A stretch of 64,000 bases of DNA from Nonomuraea guangzhouensis (lineage in GTDB: Bacteria; Actinomycetota; Actinomycetes; Streptosporangiales; Streptosporangiaceae). The stretch is taken from contig NZ_JAHKRM010000051.1 in NCBI RefSeq assembly GCF_019396345.1, forward strand, positions 1-64,000, read 5' to 3'. The notes under the pieces are model-generated. The model saw nothing but the letters and a program-made list of their open reading frames with translations. It was not told the origin of the DNA and searched no databases. Shown here piece after piece: positions 16,923 to 26,148 of the stretch; position 1 is the stretch's first letter; every line of letters starts with the position of its first letter. The position numbers were made by a program, and so were the translations under genes.

Positions 16923-18698
16923 ATGATCGCACTGGCACGTCGTACGCTGCACGCCGCCCTCGCGGGTGGCCTGGCCGCCGCGGCGGTCTGGACGGCGGGC
17001 GTACCGGCGGAGGCGGCCGTGGCCGCCACCGTCTCGGTGGACTTCACCAAGCCGATCCGGACGATCGCCCCCACCGACTTCGGCATCGGGATCACCGGGT
17101 ACGGCGAGGGTTCGTACATCACCAACGACACCAAGCACCGCGACCGGCTGCGCGCTTTAGGCGTGGGCCGGATGCGGATCGAGCTCCACTACCAGGAGCC
17201 GGGCAACCATGGCAGCCCGATCGTCTGCGGCGGCTACAGGTGCGCCACGGAGGTCTCGGGAGACGCCTGGATCAACGCGATCCGCGACCTCGGCGCCGAA
17301 CCGGTCGTCATCCTCCAGGTGGACGGACGGCAGAGCGCGGAGGTGAACCGCGGTGACGCGGTGGCCCTCTACAAGCACTTCGCGGCGACCGGCAAGCCGG
17401 TCCAGCGGTTCATTCTGGGTAACGAGCTCAACTGCGCCTGCACGCCCGACAAGCCGGAGATGACGGCGGCGGAGTACAGCAGCCGCTTCAACCTGATCAC
17501 CGACGCGCTGCGGGCCGAGAACCCCGCGGTCAAGGTGGGCGGCCCCGCCACGGCCTGGGACGACCACGACTACATCAGAACGTTCCTCCAGGGCTCCGGC
17601 AGCCGCGTCGACTTCGTCGACTACCACGACTACGGCAACGGCTTCGACGAGATCACCGATGAGGCGCTCCTCGGCAGCGTGATCCGCGACTACGAGACCG
17701 ACATCAAGGAGGTGAGCGCTCTCGCGGAGTCCGTACTGGGCCGGAAGATCGACCTGCAGATCGGCGAGTTCAACTCCGACTTCAACGACCTCGACGGCCA
17801 CCGTACGCTCACCCACTTCAACACGCTGTGGGGCGCGGCGGCGCTCGGGCAGATCCTGCACGCGGGCGCCAGTGCCTACCAGTACGGCGACAAGAACGGG
17901 CAGCTCGGCCTGACCAGCACGAACGGCGAAGGCAACATTCCGCGCAGCGAGCCCCTGCCCATCTACCACGGCATCGGCATGTACACGGGGGAGGGGCTGT
18001 TCCGGCCCTTCGGCAAGACCGTCGTCCAGGCGAGCGCGAACAACGACAAGCTGCACGTCTTCGCCTCGGACCAGAGCAAGAACGTGGTCCTGGTCAACGT
18101 CGGCGCCGACCCGATCGAGGCCGGTCTCGCGCTCACCGGGCTGACGGCGGGCACCGCGGCGATCTGGCAGAGCACGTCGGACGCCTGGACCCCGCACCGG
18201 ACCGGAACCGCGACCATCGCCGGCGGCAAGGCCACGGTGACGCTGCCGGCCGGTTCGGCGACGACGCTGGTGATCGACCAACAGGGGCTGTCGGCGACGT
18301 ACTTCGACAACGCCGACCTCGCCGGCGCCACGGTCACCAGGATCGACCCCACCGTGAACTTCGACTGGGGCTCGGCCGCCCCGGACCCGGCCATCGGCGC
18401 CGACACCTTCAGCGTGCGCTGGACGGGGAAGGTCGTGGCCGACAAGGCGGAGACCTACACCTTCGTCACCACCACCGACGACGGGGTACGGCTGTGGGTG
18501 GACGGCAAACCGCTCATCGACAACTGGACCGACCACTCCAAGCGCGACGACACCGGCCAGGTGGCGCTGAGCGCCGGGACGCACGACATCAAGATGGAGT
18601 TCTACGACAGCGGCTATGACGCCATCGCCGAGCTGCGATGGGAGAGCCCGAGCATTCCCCGCCAGATCATCCCCGCGGAGAAGCTGCTCGCCGGGTGA
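16923..18698 (+). CDS. secreted clan-A-type glycoside hydrolase with C-terminal PA14 domain
   Basis: 591 aa. A signal peptide (ALAGGLAAAAVWTAG, cleavage near AEA) leads into a (beta/alpha)8-type catalytic domain. Candidate acid/base Glu168 lies in ILGNELN and candidate nucleophile Glu282 in LQIGEFNS, the NE/E pair of clan GH-A retaining enzymes such as GH39-like families. A beta-sandwich follows, then a PA14 module (about 455-591, ATYFDN, FVTTTDDGVRLWVDG, DIKMEFYD) thought to bind carbohydrate. The ATG at 16923 directly follows AGGAGAAGG. A hairpin terminator follows the gene. The substrate (xyloside, arabinoside or similar) is not resolvable. Confidence 0.75.
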   Translation: MIALARRTLHAALAGGLAAAAVWTAGVPAEAAVAATVSVDFTKPIRTIAPTDFGIGITGYGEGSYITNDTKHRDRLRALGVGRMRIELHYQEPGNHGSPIVCGGYRCATEVSGDAWINAIRDLGAEPVVILQVDGRQSAEVNRGDAVALYKHFAATGKPVQRFILGNELNCACTPDKPEMTAAEYSSRFNLITDALRAENPAVKVGGPATAWDDHDYIRTFLQGSGSRVDFVDYHDYGNGFDEITDEALLGSVIRDYETDIKEVSALAESVLGRKIDLQIGEFNSDFNDLDGHRTLTHFNTLWGAAALGQILHAGASAYQYGDKNGQLGLTSTNGEGNIPRSEPLPIYHGIGMYTGEGLFRPFGKTVVQASANNDKLHVFASDQSKNVVLVNVGADPIEAGLALTGLTAGTAAIWQSTSDAWTPHRTGTATIAGGKATVTLPAGSATTLVIDQQGLSATYFDNADLAGATVTRIDPTVNFDWGSAAPDPAIGADTFSVRWTGKVVADKAETYTFVTTTDDGVRLWVDGKPLIDNWTDHSKRDDTGQVALSAGTHDIKMEFYDSGYDAIAELRWESPSIPRQIIPAEKLLAG

Positions 18699-18707
18699 GC
18701 ATGCCCG

Positions 18708-18733
18708 CGCCCACCCCGTCCCCGGGGTGGGCG
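18708..18733 (+). terminator. hairpin terminator after the PA14 glycoside hydrolase
   Basis: CGCCCACCCC pairs with GGGGTGGGCG across a 6-base loop, 9 bp past the hydrolase stop. It separates this gene from the downstream AMP ligase and argues against ligase starts inside the hydrolase. Confidence 0.65.
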
Positions 18734-18793
18734 TCCGGGCTAGAACCGGATCCCATGGGTATGGCCTCCTTACCCTTGAGAACAGGTACCCAG

Positions 18794-20452
18794 ATGATCA
18801 CCAGGTTGGCCCGGCTGTGCGGCTTCGGGGCCGAGGCCGTCGAAACGTTCGCCCGCAACGGTCTGCTGCGCCCCGTGCCGCCCGCGGATCTGGCGCGCAT
18901 GGTGGAGGCGTTCCGCCACTTCCACGTCACCCCGGCCACGGGCGTGGCCATGGCCGCCGCGCGCTGGCCGGATCGCCCCGCCATCCTCGACGAGGACGGT
19001 TCCCTGACGTTCGCCGAGCTCGACGCGCGGGTGGTGGCGTTGGCCAGGGCCCTGTACGACCGGTTCGGCGTACGGCCGGGCCGGACCGTGGCGATCATGT
19101 GGCCCAACCATCGCGGCTTCGTCGAGGCCGTGGCGGCCGTCTCGCGGCTGGGCGCGGACCTGCTGCTGCTCAACACCGGCCTGGCCGGGCCGCGCCTGCG
19201 TGACATCCTGCGGCGCGAGAACGTGCACACCTTGATCGCCGCGCCAGAGCTGCCGCCCGTGGACTTCACCGGGACCCGCACCGGCGACCTGGACGAGCTG
19301 ATCGCGTCCGCCACCGCCGCCGCCACCTTCGCCGCCACCTCCGCCACCTCCGCGACCGCCTCCGCCGCCGCGTCCGAGCCGCCGGCGCCGCGTCGGCCGG
19401 GACGCCTGGTGCTGCTCACGTCCGGGACGACCGGCGCGCCCAAGGGGGCGACGCGACGGCTGTCGCTGACCGCGCTGGCCGAGCCGTTCACCTCGATGCT
19501 GGCCACCGTGCCGCTGCGCAGCGGCGAGCCGATCCTCATCGCGCCGCCGCTGTTCCACGGTCTCGGCCTGCTCTGGTACGGCGTGGCGCTGGTGCTCGGC
19601 TGCCCGGTCGTGCTGACCCGGCGCTTCGATCCCGGGACGGTCCTTCGCGCCCTCGACCGTCATCGGGCCACGGCCATGGTCGCCGTGCCCGTCATGCTGA
19701 GGCGGCTGCTGGCCCACGACGTCCAGCCGTTGCCGCATCTGCGCGTGGTGGTCTCCGGCGGGTCGGCGCTGCCGCCGGACCTGGCCACCGCGTTCATGGA
19801 CGCCTACGGTGACGTGCTCTACAACCTCTACGGCTCCACCGAGGTCGGCTGGGCCACGCTCGCCACCCCGGCCGACCTGCGGGCCGCCCCGGACACCATC
19901 GGCCGCCCCACGCGCGGGACCACGGTGGTGATCGCCGGCCCGGACGGCCGCGAGCTGCCCCCGTACGAGGTGGGCCGCGTTCTCGTCGGCGGCGGGCTCA
20001 CCTTCAGCGGCTACTCGGGCGGCGGCGACGACGCGAGCACGAAAGCGAGCACGAAAGCGGGCGCGGAAGCGGGCGGTCTGTTGAGCACTGGCGACCTCGG
20101 GCACCGGGACGGCCGGGGACGGCTGTTCATCGACGGCCGCGAGGACGACATGATCGTCTCGGGTGGCGAGAACGTGTTCCCGCAGGAGGTCGAGAACTTC
20201 CTCGGCCGGCATCCGGGCGTCGCCGACGTGGCCGTCCTGGGCGTACCGGATGAGGAGTACGGCCAGCGCCTGGCCGCGTACGTGGTCCGGGAGCCCGGCG
20301 CGCGGCTGTCGGCCGACGAGCTCAAGCAGGCCGTCAAGGCCGAGCTGGGCGGGTACAAGGTGCCGCGCGACATCGAGTTCGTGCCGGCCGTGCCCCGCAA
20401 CCAGACGGGCAAGGTGGACCGGCGGGAACTCGGTGGCACGATGAGCTCATGA
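18794..20452 (+). CDS. acyl-CoA synthetase / AMP-dependent ligase
   Basis: ANL-superfamily adenylating enzyme of about 552 aa that should activate a fatty or aryl acid as acyl-AMP and acyl-CoA. Motifs: P-loop LLTSGTTGAPKGA, YGSTEVGW, STGDLGHRDGRGRLFIDGR, MIVSGGENVFPQEVE, and catalytic Lys in NQTGKVDRREL. Two low-complexity insertions stand out: an Ala/Thr/Ser run before the P-loop and STKASTKAGAEAG before the hinge. The start is uncertain; ATGs at 18755 and 18761 are alternatives. It overlaps the nitroreductase gene by 4 bp (ATGA), so the two products probably act together. Confidence 0.8.
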   Translation: MITRLARLCGFGAEAVETFARNGLLRPVPPADLARMVEAFRHFHVTPATGVAMAAARWPDRPAILDEDGSLTFAELDARVVALARALYDRFGVRPGRTVAIMWPNHRGFVEAVAAVSRLGADLLLLNTGLAGPRLRDILRRENVHTLIAAPELPPVDFTGTRTGDLDELIASATAAATFAATSATSATASAAASEPPAPRRPGRLVLLTSGTTGAPKGATRRLSLTALAEPFTSMLATVPLRSGEPILIAPPLFHGLGLLWYGVALVLGCPVVLTRRFDPGTVLRALDRHRATAMVAVPVMLRRLLAHDVQPLPHLRVVVSGGSALPPDLATAFMDAYGDVLYNLYGSTEVGWATLATPADLRAAPDTIGRPTRGTTVVIAGPDGRELPPYEVGRVLVGGGLTFSGYSGGGDDASTKASTKAGAEAGGLLSTGDLGHRDGRGRLFIDGREDDMIVSGGENVFPQEVENFLGRHPGVADVAVLGVPDEEYGQRLAAYVVREPGARLSADELKQAVKAELGGYKVPRDIEFVPAVPRNQTGKVDRRELGGTMSS

Positions 20453-21096
20453 CGATCGATGAACTGCTCACCACCACCCGCAGCGTGCGCAAGCGCCTCG
20501 ACCTCGACCGCCCCGTCCCGATCGAGCTGGTGCGGGAGTGCCTGGAGATCGCGCTGCAGGCGCCCAGCGGCGGCAACCGCCAGGGCTGGCACTGGATCGT
20601 GGTCACCGATCCCGAGCTCCGCGGGCAGATCGGGGATTACTACCAGCGCTCGGCGCAGGCGTACTTCGCGTCCGGTGTCTCGGGCGCGCATCTGTACAAG
20701 GACGACCCGGCCCGCGCCGAGGTGCAGCAGCGCGTCTCGGCGAGCGCCGTCCACCTGGCCGAGCACATGGGGGAGGTGCCGGTGCTGGTGATCCCGTGCA
20801 TCCAGGCGTCCAAGCTCCCCGAGGGCAACCAGGCGGGGCTGTGGGGATCGCTGCTGCCCGCGGCGTGGAGCTACATGCTCGCCGCGCGGGCGCGCGGGCT
20901 GGGCACGGCGTGGACCACCCTGCACCTGGCCTACGAGAGCGAGGTGGCCGAGCTGCTCGGCCTCCCCGGCGACGTCCGCCAAGGCGTGCTCATCCCGACC
21001 GCCTACTACACCGGCGACACCTTCAAGCCCGCCTCGCGCCTGCCGCTCGACGACGTCCTCCACCTCGACCGCTGGGGAGGACCGGGCGCCGTGTGA
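20449..21096 (+). CDS. nitroreductase-family flavoprotein
   Basis: 215 aa, FMN-dependent NAD(P)H oxidoreductase fold. The N-terminal TTRSVRKRLDL (RxSxR-like FMN phosphate contact), QAPSGGNRQGWHW and the C-terminal ARARGLGTAWTTLH are family hallmarks. Translation is coupled to the AMP ligase through an ATGA overlap, suggesting it reduces a double bond or other group on the same acyl substrate. The precise reaction is unknown. Confidence 0.8.
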   Translation: MTIDELLTTTRSVRKRLDLDRPVPIELVRECLEIALQAPSGGNRQGWHWIVVTDPELRGQIGDYYQRSAQAYFASGVSGAHLYKDDPARAEVQQRVSASAVHLAEHMGEVPVLVIPCIQASKLPEGNQAGLWGSLLPAAWSYMLAARARGLGTAWTTLHLAYESEVAELLGLPGDVRQGVLIPTAYYTGDTFKPASRLPLDDVLHLDRWGGPGAV

Positions 21097-21185
21097 CCAA
21101 ATCGGGGGCTTAATTTATACCTTGACATAAGTGGAAAACGTCAGTTGTCTCGGTATACACCCCCCAATGTCACAGAGGAGCCCCC

Positions 21186-23054
21186 GTGACAACACCACAC
21201 AGGCGCGCGGTCCAGGCCGCCCTGGCCGTGTGCCTCGCCGCCGGAGGCCTGATGGCCGCCCCGCAGGCCTTCGCCGCCAACGAGCCGGTCAACATCTACC
21301 TGACCACCACCTCCGACGCCGGCGGCCGGACGGTGACCCGGGGCCTGCAGCAGCAGGCCCCGACGGCGTTCGCGGCGAGCAGCGGCGCCGCCACGCACAC
21401 GATCACCGTGAACGAGGGCACCCGTTACCAGACCTTCGAAGGCGGCGGCGCGTCCATCACCGACACCACCGCGTACCTGCTGCGTGGCGGCCCGGTGAGC
21501 GCCGCCACCCGGGACGAGGTCATGCGCCGGCTGTTCAGCCCGGCCGACGGCATTGGCCTGTCGTTCGTCCGCAACCCCATCGGCGCGTCGGACCTGTCCC
21601 GGCCGGGCAACGTCTCGCTCGACGACAGCTGCTGCGACCTGAACGACTTCGGCGCCAACGGCTACGACACGAACGTGCGCCTGCTGACCCAGCAGGCCAG
21701 GCAGCTCAACCCGCAGCTGCGCATCATGGCCGTGCCATGGAGCTCGCCCGGCTGGATGAAGGACAACGGCCGGATGGACCAGATGGGCTGGCTCAAGTGG
21801 GAGTACTACCCCATGTACGCGCAGTACCTGGTGAAGTACGTCCAGTCCTACGCCGCGATCGGCGTGCCGATCGACTACATCTCCGTGCAGAACGAGCCGA
21901 ACTGCTGCCAGGCCGGCAACCCGACCGCGATGAACTACCCGGGCATGAGCTGGAACCCCTCCGGGCTGGTCGAGTTCACCAAGAATCACGTCTACCCGGC
22001 CTTCCGCGCGGCCGGTATCACCAGCAAGGTGCTCATCCACGACTGGAACTACGGCGACTACGCCAACAGCGGCGCCCCCATCCTCGGTGACGCCGGGGTG
22101 CGTGATGACCCGCTGTTCGGCGGCATCGCGTGGCACGGCTACTTCGGGGACCCGGCGGTGGGCGCCCAGGTGCACAACCAGTATCCGGCGGTACGGCAGT
22201 TCAGCACCGAGCACTCGGGCGGTACCTGGATCGGCAACCAGCACAACGAGGACATGGCCGACATCGTGACCTACGCCAGGAACTGGAGCGGCAGCCTGGT
22301 CAAGTGGAGTCTGGGCGTCAACCAGTCCATGGGCCCGCACAACGGCGGCTGCGGTACCTGCACCGGCCTGATCACCGTGCAGGAAGGCGGCTCGCGCGCC
22401 GGGCAGGTCGACTACACGATCGAGTACTACACCACCGGGCACCTGACCAAGTTCGTCCGGCCGGGGGCGCAGCGCGTCGACTCCACCGCCAACGCCACCG
22501 TGCAGAACGTCGCGTACCGCAATCCGGACGGCTCCAAGGCCCTGCTCGTCCACAACGGCGGCACGTCCGCCCAGTCGGTCAAGGTGGTGTGGGGCGGCCA
22601 GTCGTTCACCTACACCATGCCGGCCCGTACGACGGCCACCTTCACCTGGAGCGGCACGTCGGCCGGTACCCCGACCGGCACGATCAGCGGGCTGGGCGGC
22701 CGGTGCCTGGACGTGACCGACGGCAGCAGCGCCGACGGCACGCCCGTGCAGATGTGGACCTGCTTCGGCGGGGCGAACCAGCAGTGGACCCGCGCCTCCG
22801 ACGGCACGCTCCGCTCGCTCGGCAAGTGCCTTGACGTCACCGGCGGCTCCACGGCCAACGGCGCCCGCGCGCAGCTCTACACCTGCAACGGGTCGGCCGC
22901 TCAGCAGTGGAGCTACACCACCGGCCGCGACCTGGTGAACCCGGTGTCCGGCAAGTGCCTCGACGTGGTCGACAACGCCGCCACCGACGGCGCCCGGCTG
23001 CAGATCTGGACCTGCACGGGCGCGGCCAACCAGAAGTGGACGGTCCCCGCCTGA
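21186..23054 (+). CDS. secreted GH30-family glycosidase with ricin-type lectin domain
   Basis: 622 aa. A signal peptide (cleavage near AFA, residue 30) is followed by a GH30-type catalytic barrel: FEGGGASITD, acid/base Glu237 in SVQNEPN and nucleophile Glu342 in STEHSGG. A C-terminal beta-sandwich (about 420-497) precedes a ricin B/CBM13 trefoil (about 500-622) with three repeats of GRCLDV/GKCLDV and QxW motifs. GH30 enzymes include endo-beta-1,6-glucanases and beta-glucosidases/xylanases; fungal-wall degradation is plausible. The GTG start follows GAGGAG by five bases. The AT-richer 90-bp leader (TTGACATAAG, TATACACC) should hold the promoter. Confidence 0.85.
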   Translation: MTTPHRRAVQAALAVCLAAGGLMAAPQAFAANEPVNIYLTTTSDAGGRTVTRGLQQQAPTAFAASSGAATHTITVNEGTRYQTFEGGGASITDTTAYLLRGGPVSAATRDEVMRRLFSPADGIGLSFVRNPIGASDLSRPGNVSLDDSCCDLNDFGANGYDTNVRLLTQQARQLNPQLRIMAVPWSSPGWMKDNGRMDQMGWLKWEYYPMYAQYLVKYVQSYAAIGVPIDYISVQNEPNCCQAGNPTAMNYPGMSWNPSGLVEFTKNHVYPAFRAAGITSKVLIHDWNYGDYANSGAPILGDAGVRDDPLFGGIAWHGYFGDPAVGAQVHNQYPAVRQFSTEHSGGTWIGNQHNEDMADIVTYARNWSGSLVKWSLGVNQSMGPHNGGCGTCTGLITVQEGGSRAGQVDYTIEYYTTGHLTKFVRPGAQRVDSTANATVQNVAYRNPDGSKALLVHNGGTSAQSVKVVWGGQSFTYTMPARTTATFTWSGTSAGTPTGTISGLGGRCLDVTDGSSADGTPVQMWTCFGGANQQWTRASDGTLRSLGKCLDVTGGSTANGARAQLYTCNGSAAQQWSYTTGRDLVNPVSGKCLDVVDNAATDGARLQIWTCTGAANQKWTVPA

Positions 23055-23102
23055 CTGCCACGGTTGGCGTCGCCCCCAGGCAGGGCGTGTACAACAGTGC
23101 GT

Positions 23103-23603
23103 ATGTCAGAGGGTAATGCGGATCAGGCGAACCGGGAGGACCTGGCCGCCGTCGTCGCGGCCGTCCTCACCGGTTCGCGCCTGCTCGTCTCCATCGCCGT
23201 CCGCTCGCTCGGCGCGGTCGAGGACAAGGTCACGCTGCCGCAGTTCCGCATGCTCGTGGTGCTCGCCGGGCACGGGGAGACCAAGCTCGTCACCATGGCC
23301 GAGCTGCTCAACGTCAACCCCTCCACGGCCATGCGGATGGCCGACCGGCTCCTCGCCGCCGGGTTGATCGTGCGCGAGGTCAATCCGCGCGACCGCAGGG
23401 AGAGCCCGATGCGCCTGACGGCCGAGGGCCAGCACATCGTGGACCAGGTCACCGCCCGCCGCGGCGAGGAGATCGCCGCGATCGTCTCACGGATGCCGCC
23501 CGAGCAGTGCCGGGCGCTGGTCACGGCGATGACGGCCTTCACCGAGGCGGGGGGTGAGCCGCCGGAGGACGCCCTGCACCCGCTCGGCTGGCCCGACATC
23601 TGA
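23103..23603 (+). CDS. MarR-family transcriptional regulator
   Basis: 166 aa winged-helix regulator. It shows the recognition helix region LVTMAELLNVNPSTAMRMAD and wing IVREVNPRDRRESPMRLT, typical of MarR. Such proteins respond to small phenolic or lipophilic ligands. It is read in the same direction as the flanking genes but is separated by gaps on both sides, so no target can be named. The start is chosen at the ATG closest to the family N-terminus; SD is weak. Confidence 0.8.
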   Translation: MSEGNADQANREDLAAVVAAVLTGSRLLVSIAVRSLGAVEDKVTLPQFRMLVVLAGHGETKLVTMAELLNVNPSTAMRMADRLLAAGLIVREVNPRDRRESPMRLTAEGQHIVDQVTARRGEEIAAIVSRMPPEQCRALVTAMTAFTEAGGEPPEDALHPLGWPDI

Positions 23604-23711
23604 GGGCCGATCTTTGCCTAGAGCAAATTTTGCATCCTGCCATGAACACTCCCGCCCGGCGCTGCGTACCTCCTTCTGAACAGTCCGAGGACCCATGAAG
23701 GGGGTGACGGC

Positions 23712-24380
23712 GTGCTACTGCGACATCGCCGTCCCGTTCTCGCCATCAGTGGCGTCGCCGTGCTCCTGGCTCTCGGCGCGTGCGCCGGCCTCCCCGGCGC
23801 GCAGCTGCCCAGCGCTCAGCTCCCCGCCGCGACGGCCGTGCCGGGCGTCAGCAGCGCGCCGCCCGCCGCCGCGGCGACGGCGGTCGACACCAGTACGTGG
23901 GCGACCAAGTGGGGCCCGTTGTCGGCGGCCGACAGGGAGCTGATCGCCAAGGTCCGGCTCGCCACGCTGTGGGAGATGACCATGGCGCAGCAGGCCACCA
24001 CGCGGGCGAGCACCGCGCGGGTGCGGAAGATCAGCGTGGAGATCGCGGCCCAGCACCATGTCCTGGACGAGAAGGGCCTCGCTCTGGCCGCCAAGCTCAA
24101 GGTGCAGTTGCCGATCAAGCCGACCGACCTGCAGCAGGAGTGGATGGACGACATCTCCAGCCGGTCCGGCAAACAGTACGACTCGACGTTCGTGAAGTGG
24201 CTGCGGCTCGCGCACGGGCAGATCTTCGCCCTGATCGGCGCGGTGCGCGGCAGCACGCAGAACACCTTGGTACGGCGCTTCTCGGAGGAGGCCAACGCAG
24301 CGGTGCTGAACCACCAGCGGCTGCTGGAGAGCACCGGCCTGGCCAACCCCGACGCCTTCCCGTCGCCGCCGGCCGCCTGA
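23712..24380 (+). CDS. DUF4142 lipoprotein
   Basis: 222 aa. A lipoprotein signal peptide ends in LALGAC, so Cys24 should be lipidated and anchor the protein outside the membrane. An Ala/Pro-rich spacer leads to a helical DUF4142 domain (TLWEMTMAQQAT, VRKISVEIAAQHHVLDEKG, LAAKLKVQLP). Function of the family is unknown. The GTG at 23712 follows AAGGGGG at suitable spacing. It converges with the DUF4916 gene, the stops being 6 bp apart. Confidence 0.75.
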   Translation: MLLRHRRPVLAISGVAVLLALGACAGLPGAQLPSAQLPAATAVPGVSSAPPAAAATAVDTSTWATKWGPLSAADRELIAKVRLATLWEMTMAQQATTRASTARVRKISVEIAAQHHVLDEKGLALAAKLKVQLPIKPTDLQQEWMDDISSRSGKQYDSTFVKWLRLAHGQIFALIGAVRGSTQNTLVRRFSEEANAAVLNHQRLLESTGLANPDAFPSPPAA

Positions 24381-24386
24381 CAGCGA

Positions 24387-24923
24387 TTAGGGCAGGCGGC
24401 CCACCTGGGCGAGCGCCTGCTTCAGCAGCACCCCCTGGCCGCCGGTCATCTCCTGCTGGACCAGGGGGGAGGCGGCCTCCTCCGGCGTGAACCAGACGAA
24501 GTCGAGGGCGTCCTGGCGGGGGCGGCAGTCACCGGCGACCGGAACGATGTAGGCGAGCGACACGGCGTGCTGGCGCGGGTCGTGATAGGGCGTGACCCCC
24601 GGCGTCGGGAAGTATTCGGCGATGGTGAACGGCTGCGGCGACGCGGGCACCTGGGGCAGCGCCGTGTGGCCGAGATCCTTCTCCAGGTGCCGCAGGAGCG
24701 CGTCGCGGACCCGCTCGTGGTGCAGCACGCGACCCGAGACCAGCGCTCGGCTGACCGCTCCGTCTGGGTCGATGCGGAGCAGCAGGCCGACGCGGGTAAC
24801 CACGCCGGTCTCGTCGACTCGCACCGGCACGGCGTCGATGTAGAGGATCGGCATCCGCCCCCGCATGGACTCCAGCTCCTCCGGAGCGAGCCAGCCGGGC
24901 ACAGTTTCGGTCTTTTCGGTCAT
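24387..24923 (-). CDS. DUF4916 / NUDIX-like protein
   Basis: 178 aa. Sequence features (PGWLAPEELESMRGRMPILY, VGLLLRIDPDG, FTIAEYFPTPG, DALDFVWFTPEEA) fit the DUF4916 group of NUDIX-fold proteins. The canonical NUDIX box GX5EX7REUXEEXGU is not evident (VSGRVLHHERVRDALLRHLE is in its place), so hydrolase activity is doubtful. It is divergent from the phenylalanine hydroxylase gene with a 109-bp gap. Confidence 0.65.
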   Translation of the reverse strand: MTEKTETVPGWLAPEELESMRGRMPILYIDAVPVRVDETGVVTRVGLLLRIDPDGAVSRALVSGRVLHHERVRDALLRHLEKDLGHTALPQVPASPQPFTIAEYFPTPGVTPYHDPRQHAVSLAYIVPVAGDCRPRQDALDFVWFTPEEAASPLVQQEMTGGQGVLLKQALAQVGRLP

Positions 24924-25032
24924 CTGACGATCGTACGTCCCTGCGTCCTTTGATCCATCCGGACCCGCCAAGCTTCGGCAAAGCCTATCGCCATGGACGT
25001 CAGGTGTGCGGCAACCCGGTAATGAACCCCGC

Positions 25033-25902
25033 ATGAGCGATGTGTGGCGCCGGACCCCGATCGCCGCCGACGGCACGCTCGGCGCCGCCGCCGAGCACCC
25101 CGGCCGGCGCGACCCGCTCTACCTCGCCCGGCGCCACGCGCTCGCCGAGCTGGCCCGTGGTCACCGGGTGGGGGATCCGTCGCCGGTGGTGGAGTACACC
25201 GAGAGCGAGCAGGCCACCTGGCGCAGGGTCCACCGCGCGCTCGACGACGCGCACCGGGCGTACGCGTGCCGTGCCGTGCTCGACGCGCGGGAGGAGGTCC
25301 GCGTCCCCGCCGATCGCATTCCCCAGCACGCGGAGGTCGGGGCCCGGCTGCGGCGGTTGACCGGGTTCGACTTCACGCTGGCCGGGGGAGTGGTGGAGAA
25401 CGAGCGCTTCCTCGGCTCGATGGCCCGGGGGTACTTCCACGCCGTGCAGTTCGTCCGTCATCCTGCCGTGCCGCTGTACTCGCCGGAGCCGGACATCATC
25501 CACGACGTGTTCGGCCACGGCATCCACCTGGCCGCGCCGGAGTTCGCCGCGATCTACCGGCTGATCGGCCAGGCCGCGGTGCGGGTGAAGACCGAGGCGG
25601 CCCTGCAGATCATCAGTGATCTGTACTGGTTCACCCTGGAGTACGGGGTTCTGGAGGAGGGCGGGACCCCCAAGGCATACGGCGCGGCGCTCCTGTCGTC
25701 CTCCGGCGAGCTCGGCCGGCTCGACCGGAGCCGGATCCGTGACCTGAACGCGCTCGACGCGCTGGCCACTCCCTACGAGATTTCGGGGTACCAGCCGGTG
25801 CTGTTCGCCGCCCGCTCGCTGACCCACGTCGCCGACACGCTCGCCGCCTTCCTCTCCGACCTCGACGACGACTCGGCTTTGCGACTGCGGCCGCATGGCT
25901 GA
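25033..25902 (+). CDS. phhA: phenylalanine 4-monooxygenase (aromatic amino acid hydroxylase)
   Basis: 289 aa, Fe(II)/pterin-dependent hydroxylase converting L-phenylalanine to L-tyrosine. The iron facial triad is visible as H157 and H162 in the IIHDVFGHGIHLAAPEF segment and E203 in WFTLEYGVLEEG. There is no regulatory ACT domain, as in bacterial forms. The GHxP proline after the second His is replaced (GHGIHL). It lies alone on the plus strand next to transposon-damaged DNA. Its start at MSDVW matches the family but has a weak SD. Possible roles are Phe catabolism or Tyr supply. Confidence 0.85.
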   Translation: MSDVWRRTPIAADGTLGAAAEHPGRRDPLYLARRHALAELARGHRVGDPSPVVEYTESEQATWRRVHRALDDAHRAYACRAVLDAREEVRVPADRIPQHAEVGARLRRLTGFDFTLAGGVVENERFLGSMARGYFHAVQFVRHPAVPLYSPEPDIIHDVFGHGIHLAAPEFAAIYRLIGQAAVRVKTEAALQIISDLYWFTLEYGVLEEGGTPKAYGAALLSSSGELGRLDRSRIRDLNALDALATPYEISGYQPVLFAARSLTHVADTLAAFLSDLDDDSALRLRPHG

Positions 25903-25977
25903 GACCCACCGGCCGCCTAGCGGCGCGCTGTGGAGTGGAGCAGGGGCAGGAACACCTTCATCCACGATCTCGACGAG

Positions 25978-26135
25978 CGTGCGGCCTGGCGTGGAACTTC
26001 GGCTTGCTCATCGCCTTCCGTGTCCTGCAGGGCGTCGGCGGCGGGCTGATCCTGCAGACCGTGCTCATGCGGGCGGTGGAGGGCAGGCAGCTCGGCCGGC
26101 TGATGGCCGTCGTCAACGTCTTGAATTCTCTATAG
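25978..26135 (+). pseudogene. 5' fragment of a DHA2-type MFS transporter gene
   Basis: The frame reads GLAWNFGLLIAFRVLQGVGG, then GLILQTVLMRAVEG and QLGRLMAVVNV, which is the TM4/TM5 motif region of EmrB/QacA-type 14-TM drug exporters, then runs into LNSL-stop. The N-terminal about 100 residues are gone. The homology breaks at the edge of the TnpB element and resumes on its other side, so insertion accompanied by deletion destroyed the gene. Confidence 0.7.
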
Positions 26136-26148
26136 TTCCCTGAAGGAA

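Noticed and set aside
21107..21185. Clean -35/-10 promoter for the GH30 gene
   Set aside because: TTGACA and TATACA are present but 26 bp apart, so they cannot form one standard promoter.
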